From positions 38,378,001 through 38,442,000 of the forward strand of contig OZ017797.1 of NCBI GenBank assembly GCA_963969395.1: 64,000 bases of DNA, given 5' to 3'. The notes under the pieces are model-generated. The model made no database searches. It saw only the letters and a list, made by a program, of their open reading frames with translations, and was not told the origin of the DNA. Position numbers and translations under genes: made by a program. The stretch is from Pseudoscleropodium purum. Lineage: Eukaryota; Streptophyta; Bryopsida; Hypnales; Brachytheciaceae. The number at the start of each line of letters is the position of its first letter. The first letter of the stretch is position 1. Shown here in pieces: positions 1 through 12,215 of the stretch.

Positions 1-583
1 TTATTATTTAATTTTTATATTATGATTGTGGTTAATTCACAACTATAGAACGCCCCTAAAATAATCTCTTAGTGCCCTCAAATCTCCCTTGATGACTCAT
101 TATTTTCTATATGGTATCTATGGTTTGCTATAAAGTTGAAAGAATGAAATTGAATTTTGCAATAATTAGTGGAAATGTTCTAGGATCAATTTGTACAAGT
201 ATCTCAAACCATTCTACTTCAAGAAAAACAGGAAAAAAAAAAAAAAACTTGCAAAAATGAAGATTTGAGTCTAGATTCTACTCTTACTATAAGTTAGACT
301 CTTAGAATTTGATCCATTGACCTCTAAAGTCTCAGTGTCCCCTCAAGGGACAAAATGAATTTCAAGTAGGCTCATAGGATCTCTCAATTTTCATTGTAAA
401 ATTTCGATTTTTTTTAATAAATTAAAAAAATATTAAATTTTTGGAAATATAATTTTTATTTCAATTGGTGCTAAAAACAAATTTTTGCCACCCTCATTGC
501 AAACAAGGTTTGCTAACCAACACCCAAAAAATCATAAAAAATCAAAATATTTTTTTTATACTTTGTTTCTTATAGAAAATACT
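1..583. other. AT-rich intergenic DNA
   Basis: No convincing coding signal is visible. Around 45-110 there is text resembling an end of MITE family 1 (TGCCCTCAAATCTCCCTTGATG), so a decayed copy may run off the left edge of the window. The rest is A/T-rich with homopolymer runs. Confidence 0.4.
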
Positions 584-591
584 CTTGTCTA

Positions 592-894
592 CAGGGTTGA
601 CAAATCAGTACGTCCGCCCCAAAATAGCGTCCGTAACCCGGACGTCTGTCCTCATGGACGCCAGCGGACGCAGCGTCCCTCCCACCGTCGGAAGGCGGAT
701 GGGCAAGGCGGACGCCCAGATCATGCGGACTACATCAGTCCGCGTGTCGATCGAACGGCCGTAATCGGGCGAACAGGCGGACAGGGCGATCCCGGCGGAC
801 GCTGCGTCTGCCGGGACCACGAATGTCAGCGGATGTTGCGGACACAGCGTCCGTGTTCAGACGTCTTGGACGTCCGACCGTCCTGTCAACCCTG
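592..894. mobile_element. Complete 303-bp non-autonomous hAT-type element, CGGACG-rich
   Basis: The element begins CAGGGTTGAC (592-601) and ends with the exact reverse complement GTCAACCCTG (885-894). It is flanked by a perfect 8-bp direct repeat CTTGTCTA at 584-591 and 895-902. An 8-bp target duplication with CAGGG-type ends is characteristic of the hAT superfamily. The interior is strikingly GC-rich in an AT-rich context and consists largely of CGGACG/CGTCCG words on both strands. It also holds a 19-bp hairpin (725-743) of the form GCGGACT-N5-AGTCCGC. It has no transposase and no credible protein; long frames through it are by-products of the repeat. The same sequence forms the left end of the large element at 41598-53389. 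Confidence 0.88.
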
Positions 895-902
895 CTTGTC
901 TA

Positions 903-3412
903 TTGACATGAAAAGATTTGATTCATTCTATTTAGACTAGCAATGAAAAAATTATGGACAATTGTGTTTCAAAAAAAATCTTGGTATCTTTTTAAAAAAC
1001 AATTTATAGATTTCATTTTTGAATGCAATTTTCATAATTTTAAAAGTAAATTGTTTAATAGGGTTAAATTTGTTTGCTAGAACAATCTCATTGCTAAGAT
1101 TTTTGTGTTTCAATTCCATCTTAGAGCCATAAATAGTTTGTTTATTTTTTTCAATCTTGAACCTAATTTTACTTAACAATTTTTTAAAGAATAAAAATCA
1201 ATTATGTGTTTTTAAAAAAAATCATAGACTTTCAATTAAATTTTTAAACATAAATTTTTTTAATTCAACATGCATGTGTATTTCAAAAAAAATTTAAAAC
1301 TTCAAAATCTAGGTTAGTTAGGTGCAAAATAGGGGGGTCATTTGCATTCAAAAATGGACACATGGAAAAAAAATTTGAAATTTCTTCCTAATGGACAAAG
1401 GCCACTTGAAATTTTTTCCACACATTCTTATACCAATCTTGTAGAAGATCCTAATATTAGGCATGCCAAAAAAAAATTCTAAATTCTTTTGCACTTTGCA
1501 ACAAAATTAGTAGTTACAAGTGGAATTTGATGAAGAAAAGGTCTTAGGACTTTAGGCTTGAATCTTTTTTAGATCTTTTATAGATTTGTTAAATATATTC
1601 TTTATCCCATTTCTATCAAATTGATCATGCAAGAAGATTGTCATGTTAAGATTTCAATGTTATTTTGGATGAAATGGTAAGGTATTTGGACAAAACATTC
1701 GTTAATAATACTCCGTTCATCATCCAAAATATAGTTGTTATAGTACTTAGCAATTAAAGATATTCATCAATTGAAGGCATTGTTATTCCTAAGGATTTAA
1801 AAATTCTCTTGAGTAGTAATAACAAATTCTATATAAAGTAATTGCACCTACTTCTAATCCCTATCAAAAATCAACTTCAATGAATTCTTGCCTAAAATGT
1901 AAAACCTTTATTTATGAGGATCTAAGGTTGCTTTTAGATTCACCTATCTCTCATCACTTTGATAATTCATACTTTATTTGTGTATTGTTCTAAAAAAATG
2001 CATAAGAAAAGAGTATTGAACATTCTTTCGACATCTACAAGATCTAACTAAAGATAAGGTGATTAAATAATAGAAGCAATGATCAATTGCTTATTTGGAT
2101 ACAATTATGTGCAATTATCTTATTCCTCCTTGGTAAGTTTTCTACATTCATTGTTCAAATGAAGAGAGGACCTGCATATAATCTTCAACATTTTTCGATC
2201 TTTAAAATTGTTAAAGGATTGATGCTATCTTGTAAACACATGTGTGATCATCCTAAAGTTCATGCCTAATGTACATTACCAACACTCTTTATCATTTCAA
2301 GTACAAATTTCCAATTACGACATTTTCATGAAATGTACTCCACCCAAAACCACTTCATTTGAGTCATAAAGACCATGATATATTCCTTCCTTAGAAGATT
2401 GACATTTTCTCATCCAAATTGGTAAGAAAGTAAAGAAATTTGGTCAATATGCAAGATTTTCAGGAATTTGGTGAGCCATGCATGTCAATATAATATATTG
2501 TCGAGTACTCACATTTGAAGGGGATTATAGGTTGTTTTTTTGTTGGTGGTTTATTACGGATGAGGCTATTGGAGGTGTATAGATATACTAAAAGGTGATA
2601 GTAAAAATGGATAGTGTTATTTGAAGATAGAAATACCAATCTTGTCACCCACCCAACTAATTATGTTATATATGAATCTCTTAATACATACATACAATAA
2701 CATGAATTATTGCAATAATAAATTCAATGTATTAAATAAAAAATAAACAACATGGAATGTTTTCATTTGAAAAAAAAATGAACATTTTTTTTTAAGTTTA
2801 AAAAATAATATTACAAAATGTTGTATTTGAAGGTTTGATTTACATAAATTAATTCAAGAAATATGTCTTGCAATAATAACACTAACTTGTGCATATTTGA
2901 GAATTAAGTGAGTTTGCAAGGAGCACAAATTAACATGAAATTTCATAATATTGTAGATGAAGATGATATCATGAGATCTACATTAATTACATATTATTTC
3001 AAATAGTGTGATTGTCATTTAATTTACATCTAATTATCACCCTCATTCATCCACTTTCATCCACTTTTCTTCTATGATGATATAAATGTTTACACAACTC
3101 ATTATGCCTACTCTATCAAACTTGATCTTGCACCAATCCATTTTTTAGATCCAAAATTGTACAATTTGAAAATAAATCACAATGTTTATTCAAATAATAG
3201 TAGGTTTTTTCACTGATTTTTTTTCATTTATGTTTTTTTAAGTGGATTAAATCACCAATTTGAATTTTAAAATGCATGATTACACTTTATAAGGGTTTGG
3301 GGTCAAAAGATGGATGAATGTAGAAATACATTGCTTTATCAAATTATAATCAATCTCCGTTTTCAAATTCTCTCTCTCATTTATTTCTTAAAGCACCTTA
3401 ATCAACATTAAT
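903..3412. other. AT-rich intergenic DNA, no gene seen
   Basis: Only short frames without recognisable domains occur on either strand. The composition is A/T-rich with poly-A and poly-T runs. I see no clear repeat structure here. Confidence 0.5.
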
Positions 3413-4355
3413 CCCTAAAAGACCAAGAGCTTTGTGTTTTTTGGCAATATAGCACTAACTTTGGACAACTCACAATAAATGAAAGTTTTTCTTTCTTTGA
3501 AATTTTCACACAGTATGAGGATAAGGTTTTTTTGAAGGCTCGATAATTTTCATAACTTTTGACTACAAAGTTAAAAAGTTATTGGATGATATATAGTTTT
3601 TTTCCACAATTGGGTAATTTAAGCAGATCGACAAAAATCATTTGTTTCAAGAAAAAAATTGAAATTGGTTTTCTAGATTTATATATATGTGTGTGTGGAA
3701 AACTTTGAATCATTCTATTTTGATCAATGAGATGAAAGTTATGAAGAGTTTTAGTTTGCAAGCTATCATGGATTCTCTATTCTAAAATAAACTTTGAAGT
3801 CATTTATTTAACTCAATTTCCAATATTTTGGAAAAAACAATTAAAAAAAACAATGGGTATAAATTGTTTATTACAACCTTACAATCATTGGAATTGATAG
3901 TTTTCAATTCCATAACAAAATTCTAAACAATTTAGTGTTTTGAATCATTTTCTACTTCTTTCTACTTACTATTTTTTTTCCAATATGTTTTTTAATTCCA
4001 AATGATCTGAAATTTTTCAAGCATGTAGCCAACTTAAATTGAAGAATGAATCCAAAGAAGAAACACCATTTGGGATATTTTTTCATAAAAATGTGACCTT
4101 GTGAAGTGTAGTTGCTTGTTTTTTTGCAAGACCCAAAAAAAGATTTTTGTCAATTCAAACGCTAATATCTTGCAATCCACACGGTGGAAGTTTCTAATAT
4201 TTTTTCAACATCTTTTCAAACTAGTATAATATAAGATCCTATGGTTAAATTTGACCAAATTTTTTTTTTTTCTAAAATTTGGTAATTGTAGTAGAAATGG
4301 CAATTTTAGAACATTTTTGGTGAAAATATAGTCAAAAAACTTTAGGGCTTACACA
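3413..4355 (+). repeat. Dispersed repeat R1, copy 1
   Basis: About 0.9 kb that aligns by eye, in the same orientation, with 25143-26075. Shared landmarks in order include the CTAAAAGACCAAG start, a TTTTCTAGA-TTATAT stretch, GAATCATTC-ATTTTGATCAA, an AAGCATGTGGCCAA-like stretch and AACTTTAGGG near the end. The copies are clearly diverged with many indels. No coding potential and no terminal repeats were recognised, so the class of element is unknown. Confidence 0.6.
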
Positions 4356-6693
4356 TTGCAATATAATACTACTTTACAAAAAAAAACTTCAAAATAATCA
4401 ACTTCAAACCACTAACTACCCACAACCTTAACTCTACAATATAAACTTCAAAATCTCTACAACATACATCCTACAAAAAAACACTCTAATCTACGTACAA
4501 TTAATAATTTGTTTATTGACATCCAAATACATTGACCAAAACCACAAATATTACCAAAATGCCAATCATTGCCTTAAAAGAAACTAATTAGTTCAAATGG
4601 AATAATGTCCCAATGCAATTAACAAATATTGTTTAAAAGTAGTGTTGGAGTCATTCACTTCACCCCTAAAAGCACATTGTAGAACACAATATGAACAAAA
4701 AAACTCTAAATTTACACCAATCTCAAAAAGAAATTGCAATCTCTTTTCTCTTATATTCTTTGGTCTTCTCAATTATGGAAGCTTTCATTAGTTATAAGTT
4801 AAATCTCCACAGCTTTCCATCTCTGGTATAAAAAATCCCTAACTAAATATAGTAGTGTAAAATAATAATTGCTCAAAGTTTGTTTAGTCATTAGGAGGAG
4901 TCATACTTAGTTGCTTAGTTCTAGACTCTCCCTTCCTCCAACTCCATGAACATTCTTGAATGTCAAAGTCACAGGGGGCCATATTATAAAGTTATCCAAA
5001 CTCATTAAATTTTCTTTCCTTACACAAATTGACTATTACAACCTCTCTAATAAAGTAAAACAATCTATGATGGCTAGAATTAGGAGTTTGGTCTCATGGT
5101 GTTATTGAAAATTTGCAATTTTTTTCCACATAAAAACAACTGTGAGAAACAATAAAACAATTGAAATGATATTTTTTTGACAAAGTATGAATTTATCATC
5201 AATTTTTGAAGTGTTCAAAGTATCATGGCCCAAAAGAGTCTGTAGACTACCTCATAACCAACAAAATCTAAATTCATAATGTTCATCTTACTCATCAAAA
5301 GTAGTCATAATATTTACTAATATGAAAGACCTAAGAAATCAAATCTTACAAAAAATTCACACAAAAAAGTTAAAAGCTTCTAAAGAAGTTATGAATCACT
5401 CCATCACTATCACGTAAGACATTGATGGTGGCTGATATCTCACAAACTAGAAAAAAAACCATAATGGGTTATTCCCTAGGTGTCCATTATGAGTCATTTG
5501 ACCATCATGGGCTTTACCTTACAAGCTACAATTCAAAAAACCTTCAAACTTTTTGGAAAAATTGGATATTATTGAGAATTTTTTAAGAAAAAAATGAAAA
5601 AAAATGAATATCAAATATGAAGTATATAATAAAAATCTGAAATTTTCACAATAGATGTAAATTATAGTGTGTAATATTATGATATAAACCAAAATTATAG
5701 TGTCATTCTAAAATTAGAAAATCAACAAACCATGGTTGTAGGCCCAAATTTCATATTGCTTTAAAATCTTGAAATTTATGAATTTTCCAAAATTTCTAAT
5801 TATAATAGAAATTGCACTTGATAAACTTCATTTTATTAGTTGTCAATCTTAAATTCAAAAAATGTCATGTTTATGGCTAAAATTCACATCTAGAGTAAAT
5901 ACCAAAAAATGGCCAAAATATACTACAAAGTTGATATACTGATTATGCATCTTCTTCTTTAAAAAATCAATGATACTGTAATGAGGGAATTTGCAATACT
6001 ATTCACTAAAATATACTCAAGTATCTTTCAAAAATGTGTTGGTTGAAATTTTTTTGTATCCTAAAGTCTCAAAGGAAGTCATCTATAGAACCTCTTTAGT
6101 TTGTGGCATCGTTACAAGATTAACCTTAGAAGGATGGACTAGCGACCATAGGTCTAAAAATTAGAGAAATTATATAACTTTGTAGTTGCAATATTGTGAA
6201 ATTTGTATAAATCAGGTATCCCACATAACATTCAGTTGCATATATTGTCATTGCTTTGGCTTTGTAATTGATGGTGTGGAATATTCTGCACCCAAATATA
6301 CTTCATCAATGTTTAAGTGGACATGTGGAGGTTCAATATGATGGAGAGGATGTGTGAAGGAAAGGCAATGGGTATAAAGGCTACTAAATGTTATAAATTC
6401 TACCATGCCACTAGTAAGGGAGAAAAATGAAACTTGCTAATTTTTTTGTCAATAGTGTACAAAAGTCTTACTGTTGCACTTTTGAGGCTTCTACATTTTT
6501 TGGAATCTTTCACATGCAAAAATAAAGTTGCATTCAATGGATCAAAAAAATCTTTCTACCAATCCAGAAGGCCCCCATTTTAAGGTGTAAAAAATGTTGG
6601 ATGAAAAAATAGAGTTCAATGAATAGTGAGCTACATAAACATCTAAAATCATCAATTGGATACTTTCAATCTCAATGTTGTTTGTAGATTAAC
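4356..6693. other. AT-rich intergenic DNA, no gene seen
   Basis: No frame with recognisable protein content, no inverted terminal repeats and no obvious tandem array were found. It separates repeat R1 from the MITE at 6694. Confidence 0.45.
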
Positions 6694-6974
6694 CATTAAA
6701 AGATTTTTGAGGGCATTGGAAGCTTGGAGGTTCCAATGCCCTCGAAACATTGCGAATGTAGCTAGCTATGTTGACTGATGTAGCTAAGACCGGGCCACGT
6801 CATTTCGCAAAAAAGAAATTAAATTTTTTTCAACTTCTTTTTTGCTTTTTCAGAGTTTCATTTAAATTAATTAAATTTTTTTTTTGATAGTTGGCTATTC
6901 CCTTCGTTGTGAGGAATAGCTACGAGGGAACATGCTCAAAATGGGTTCTTAGAGTCCTCAAAAATCTTCTAATG
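6694..6974. mobile_element. MITE family 1, copy 1
   Basis: A 281-bp element with inverted ends: CATTAAAAGATTTTTGAGG at the left and CCTCAAAAATCTTCTAATG at the right. The interior has a T-rich tract and a short GC-richer segment around GGCTATTCCC...GGGAACATGC. Related copies lie at 22719-22971 and 26105-26418. No coding sequence is present. The target duplication is unclear, so I do not assign a superfamily. Confidence 0.75.
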
Positions 6975-7681
6975 TCTAGCGCACATCATGAGTAAATATA
7001 ATCAAGTTGCAAATAATTCAACTAAGATAATAGGGCCTTAAAAATGACCAAACTCTTTAGATTGCCTCTACACATAAGAAGAGCTAGTAAATAGTTAATG
7101 CATAATTGAAGGAATAAAGAATGTATAGAAGTTCAATACTTCTTTCTACATGGTATTTAAATAAAATGGGAAGCTCCAAAAGACAAAATTTAGCCTTGAA
7201 ATGGATGAATGAAAATAAAAATAAAAATGTAGCATACAAGAAAATTATAAACAAATGGGAAGCCATAAAATGTTTTGTTTTCAAGTAGCAGAAGTATGGT
7301 ATTGAATGTTCCATTTTCAATTTTTAAAGGGCAATCCCTAAATCCATATTGTAGCCATATAGATCACTTTTGGAATCACTTTTGGGATACATCATGACCC
7401 ATTTATAGAACTATGCCATGTAATTGCTACACCTATGAACTAAAATTATAGTAGCCTACTAGTTTTCACTTCAAAAAAATTATAACTAAATGTCTAGTAT
7501 TCCAATAATTATGCAAATTCTTGCATTCACTATGAATTTCATTCTCCTTTCATTGAATATTCATCCATCCTTGCACCACCCTACTCCAATTTAGATTCAC
7601 TTGGTAAAGGGTTACTTTTTAGATATGTTCTTTTAAAGCATCCTTTGTCTTGAATGATATATTGCTACTCCAATTGTATTT
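6975..7681. other. AT-rich intergenic DNA, no gene seen
   Basis: A short reverse-strand frame (7084-7320) encodes only low-complexity hydrophobic residues typical of T-rich DNA. Nothing else is recognisable. Confidence 0.45.
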
Positions 7682-8094
7682 CTAACTTTTGAATGTTGTA
7701 TAATTAGAATTTGAAATTTGTATCATTGGAAGCACAATCTAAAGCACTTTGAGTAGGTACATGAAAATTCAAATTTAGACATTAAACAACCACTTCAAAA
7801 GCAAGGTAAAAGTCATAAATTATAGAGGTCTTGGTAAATCAAGGTTACCAAAGCAAAATTTGGCCATAGACACTCCACATTGGGCTACATCTTTAGTGTC
7901 AATGATAAAATTTTGCTTTGGTAACCATGATTTGCTAAGACTTTTGTAATTTGTGACTTTTACCTTGCTTTTGAAGTGGTTGTTCAATGTTTAACTTTTG
8001 AATATTGTATAATTAGAACTTGGAATTTGTATCATTGGAAGCACATCTAAAAGCACTTTAAATAGGTACAAGAAAATCCAAATTTAAACATACA
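7682..8094. repeat. Foldback structure between ~100-bp direct repeats
   Basis: Two arms of about 76 nt, 7787-7862 and 7908-7983, are near-perfect inverted copies (for example AAGCAAGGTAAAAGTCA against TGACTTTTACCTTGCTT) around a loop of about 45 nt. Outside them, 7682-7783 and 7990-8094 are direct repeats of each other (both contain TGTATCATTGGAAGCAC). The whole could be a foldback/MITE insertion flanked by a duplicated segment. It lies about 600 bp upstream of the first DnaJ start codon. Confidence 0.75.
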
Positions 8095-8697
8095 TTTAGA
8101 GGGCCAATGTAGCGTTAGGACTAAGGATGCTCTCACAACCGTCACTCTCCCTCATGACAGTTTCTGTAGCTTGTGCAGGACCCGTGCCCATTGGCCTTGC
8201 CCTCGTGTGAAAACGAACTTCATCCCCCATCTTATCTCATCGACAGAAACCGTTCATCGACGGATGAAATCCTCTTCGTTCCAATTTCGCGGCCCTGAAG
8301 GCTCTTCCAGGACCTTCTTCGGCTGCTGCTGCCGCTGTTGCGGCGACCGCTGCTCTTCGCAGCGCATGCTCACTCGGGGTTTAAGTTTTCTGCCATTGCC
8401 ACATTCTCACTCTAGCTTCCAAGGCTTCCTTCTTTCTTCAATGTTTTCTTCATCTCAACCCTAGTCTCTGCGTTTTCTCCTTCTTTCATTCTCCCGGCTT
8501 CAGTATTCTCGTCTCTTTTTGTTTTTCTGAGGTGCATTTTCCATGCCCTTATCCTCTCTCAAGCGCAGCTGAATTCGCGCAATTCTTCAGGCAGACGCCG
8601 CGCGACATTTGTTTTCAGTCGAGATTGTGGAAGAACTTGGAGATATCTGTGGAAGAGAATCGTTTGAGAATTCGGGAATTTTATTCCGGAAATTTTG
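8095..8697 (+). promoter_or_regulatory. Promoter and 5' leader region of DnaJ gene 1
   Basis: Base composition changes here from AT-rich repeat DNA to mixed, CT-rich sequence typical of a plant 5' untranslated leader (from about 8260). No clear TATA box was found, and the transcription start cannot be fixed from sequence alone. The ATG at 8698 follows an in-frame purine-rich leader. Confidence 0.35.
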
Positions 8698-11600
8698 ATG
8701 GCGATTTCCGTCGGGGCTGCGACGACGCTGAGTGTGCAACAGTTGCAGCAGCAGCAGCAGCAGCAAGTGTCTCCGTCATGTAATTCGCTTGCTGTGTCTC
8801 GGGTTGTGTGCTCCCCGCCTTGCAGGTATGCATTGACAAGGGTTCTCGGCATGTGGTCTTGTCACCTCATAATTCGCACTTCGTAACGATCAACTCTCTT
8901 GTGTCTGGTGTAGTACAAATTTGGGCATTCGGTAGGGTTGGTGGTAGCGCCTGCCATTTGCTGTATCTTATGGGAATTATGTTTGAATTTTAAGGTGACT
9001 TAATGAGGGTTTTCACTTCAAGCAGTTACTGCGTCGCGAATGTGTAAATGTGTCCCCCGATGGTCAACGAGGACTTTTTTTGTTTCAAGAGTTCGATTTC
9101 TGTCAATATTCCGCCGAAATAACAGCTGAGCATTATGAGAGTGTTTCTACGAAACAAGCGCGGGAAATCGTTATTAGTATGCGATGCTCATTCTGAAGAA
9201 TTCTGAAGTAACCTTTTTTCTCAATCGAATGATTAGTTTGAGACTATGAAATGAACGCAACATGATTTTTTACCCGGATTTCGAAGCGGGGGTTCGAGAC
9301 GGGACTCGTTAGTTGATATACACGTTTGCTGATTAGTTTGCCGCATTGCCTAAAGTAATTACAGATGAAAGATGACCAATTGTTGATAATCGCTTGCTTG
9401 TTCGATGTCCGTAAATTGTGTCATTGCATTTTCCGTTAGTTTCATGAAACCGCCGTTCACCATAAGTATCATATTCAGTTTCCAGTGAAAGTAACAACAC
9501 CAGAGCTGCCATCTTACGGATCTCAATGATCCCAGTATAATTTACTTTTTGTAGTGCATGTAGTTATACATGCGGGGATGCCAGTGCATTCTATTTTTTC
9601 TCGTATCAGTATCTGATTCTAGGTTTTGGTGATTAATCATTGATAGTTAAAGGAGAGGGATCCTTTTCATCGTAAGCAGTATCTCAACCTGGTAGGAATT
9701 CATGCCGGGGTTTGGCTTTTATTGAGTCTTTAGACATTATTTGTTCGATATTTAATCACCTTGTTCAATGTGGGACTTCTCGCAGGATTCGTCATGGCCT
9801 GGTTTGTGGCTATTCTTCTAGCACATTCTTTGCTTCAGAAACACCTTTCTCCTTTGTACCTCGCCCAATGCCAAGGCATCAGCAGCGACGAAATGGAAGT
9901 CTTGTAGTTCGTGCAGATGCAGTAAGCTCTTCACTCTCTGTCCATCGTTCTTTCAATGGTTATTTCTGAGAGAGTTGCTTGGTTTTGTAAGTAGATGCGT
10001 TTTAGTTTTTAAATTGACATCGATTCGCTGTGCTTCCTCAGGACTACTACGGAATACTAGGAGTTTCTAAAAGTGCTGATAAGGCAGAGATTAAAAGCGG
10101 TATGATCTCTCAGACTTGCTTCTTTTCTGAGGATAATTTTGTCAATGATGACTAGAGAGCAAGCCTCATTTCGAGGTTGGTCGATGTGATCTTGCTGTTG
10201 TCTTTTTGCGCCTCTCTCTTAAAGCATGACATAGGTTATCTTTGGGTCATTGGGACTAATGCTATGTTTTTTGCATTGATTTAGGGCTCTTTTAACTTAG
10301 TTCAAATTCATTGATTATTTCATTGGTTTTCAGCTGATTTGCTCTATGTTTTGGGGTGTTTTGCAGCGTACAGGAAACTTGCAAGGCAGTTCCATCCAGA
10401 TGTAAACAAGTAAGTTGTTCTGGGGTCATCATTGGCTTGTTTTGAAGTGTTTTTTGCTAAAGCTTTCTAGGGTTTAGAAAATGACGGGCATCTGTTTCAT
10501 GATGGGTATCGCAACTTAGACTGATGTACATCTTTTTCTACAGAGATCCTGGAGCAGAACAGAAGTTTAAGGATATCAGTAATGCGTACGAGGTAACAAG
10601 AATGTGAATTTCTTGTATTTGGTTGCGATTGTTAGTTATTGGATCACTTTTAGAAGATCCTCGATCTTTTTAAGTGTCGACCTTTGTTGTTATGATGGAG
10701 TTTGAAGGTAACAGTCAGAGCTTGAAAAATGCATGTTTTATTGAAAATGAATTACATCTTTTACTGTTTGTGCACTTATCATACGTCTCCCGATTTTGCA
10801 GGTCCTCTCAGATGATGAAAAGCGATCTATTTATGACCGATTTGGTGAAGCTGGTCTGAAAGGTCAGGGTGCTGGAGGACCAGGGGTAAGTTGCAATCTA
10901 TTCACTCCAGCAGGGTTTGTGTTTTTATTATTTATATTTAACCATTGTGCAGTCAGCTGAATTGTATAATCATTTTAATGTATATATTCGTTGATGCAGG
11001 ATTTTAATAATCCCTTTGACCTCTTCGAGACTTTCTTTGGAGGTATGGGCGGGAGAGGTTCCCGCCAGACTCGAAACAGGCCTATGCAGGGTGACGATGA
11101 GCGGTACGACCTCCTTCTAGATTTCAAGGACGCTGTCTTCGGCATGGAGAAAGATATAGAAGTAACAAGGTTGGAAGGTTGCAACACATGTAGCGGTTCT
11201 GGAGCGAAACCCGGTACAACACCCACTTCGTGCAAGACGTGTGGAGGTCAAGGACAAGTGATGACTACTGCCCAAACTCCTTTAGGGGATTTCCGGCAGG
11301 TGAGTATCAAGGGACCTTGTTTAAGGCACTACATTAGTGGGAAATCCTCCCTAAGAGGTGCTCTAAGAAACCTAGTTGCGCTTAACTCTTCCAATTGCAA
11401 CACCATTTTTTCATCAATGTCAACACTGCCAATTTTAACTTTGTTAGGTTTTTTAGAATATCTCTGGGGGTGGTTATCTTACTAGCGAGGTTGAGAGATT
11501 CCTATGTTTTCTGTTTCGATAGACTTCGACTCGTAATTTTATTGTGGTCAATAAAGTTCGATGCTGCTGGCGTTTCTTACGATCTTCTGCCAGTTTTTGA

Positions 11601-12215
11601 GGCCTAGTTTTTATAACATAAACTTCCCTGTGCTCCGTCATCTCCAGTGTCGGTGCCTCTGACTCAATTATAAATGCGCAGGTATCAACCTGCCCTGCAT
11701 GTGGGGGCTCTGGAGAGATCTCGACACCATGTTCAACGTGTTCAGGAGATGGCCGAGTAAGAAAAAGCAAGCGCATTAGCTTGAAGGTACCAGCTGGTGT
11801 GGACTCGGGCAGTAGGCTTCGAGTGCGGTCTGAGGGCAATGCAGGGCGCAAGGGTGGCCCCCCCGGTGACCTGTACGTTTTCATCAATGTAAAGTCCGAC
11901 TCCGAGTTGAAGAGAGATGGGAACAACATTTACGTCTCAGTCAAAGTCTCGTATATAGATGCAATATTAGGCACCACTGTGAAAGTGCCGACTGTAGATG
12001 GGACAGTGGACTTGAAGATTCCTGCTGGCACGCAACCTGGAACCACTCTAGTAATGGGCAAGCGGGGCGTTCCCTTGCTAGGCAAGCCTAATTTGCGAGG
12101 TGATGAGCTAGTGAAAGTTCAAGTCGAGATTCCTAAGAAACTCAGTTCAGACGAGAGAAGGCTTATTGAGCAGCTTGCAGATATGTCAAAACCCAAAGCT
12201 GGCAGTTCCAGGTGA
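8698..12215 (+). CDS. Plastid type-A DnaJ co-chaperone, paralogue 1 (DJA5/DJA6 type)
   Basis: Eight exons: 8698-8825, 9786-9921, 10042-10099, 10367-10409, 10544-10592, 10802-10885, 11000-11299 and 11682-12215, all GT-AG. They join in frame to 443 residues. Residues 1-88 are Ser/Arg-rich and look like a chloroplast transit peptide, including a run of seven Gln near residue 20. The J domain starts with DYYGILGV at 89 and has its HPD at 117-119, followed by a Gly/Phe stretch ([15 protein letters not shown]). All four CxxCxGxG zinc repeats are intact (from C227, C244, C270 and C283), followed by the C-terminal substrate-binding domain. Family knowledge: such proteins stimulate Hsp70 ATPase, and the Arabidopsis plastid members DJA5/DJA6 are linked to Fe-S cluster assembly. 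The start was chosen because it opens the transit peptide and has no competing upstream ATG in frame. The tandem paralogue follows at 15449. Confidence 0.93.

Noticed and set aside
485..940. 151-residue frame across the first CGGACG element
   Set aside because: The frame is produced by the stop-poor GC-rich repeat. Its composition follows the CGGACG words and it crosses both ends of a mobile element.
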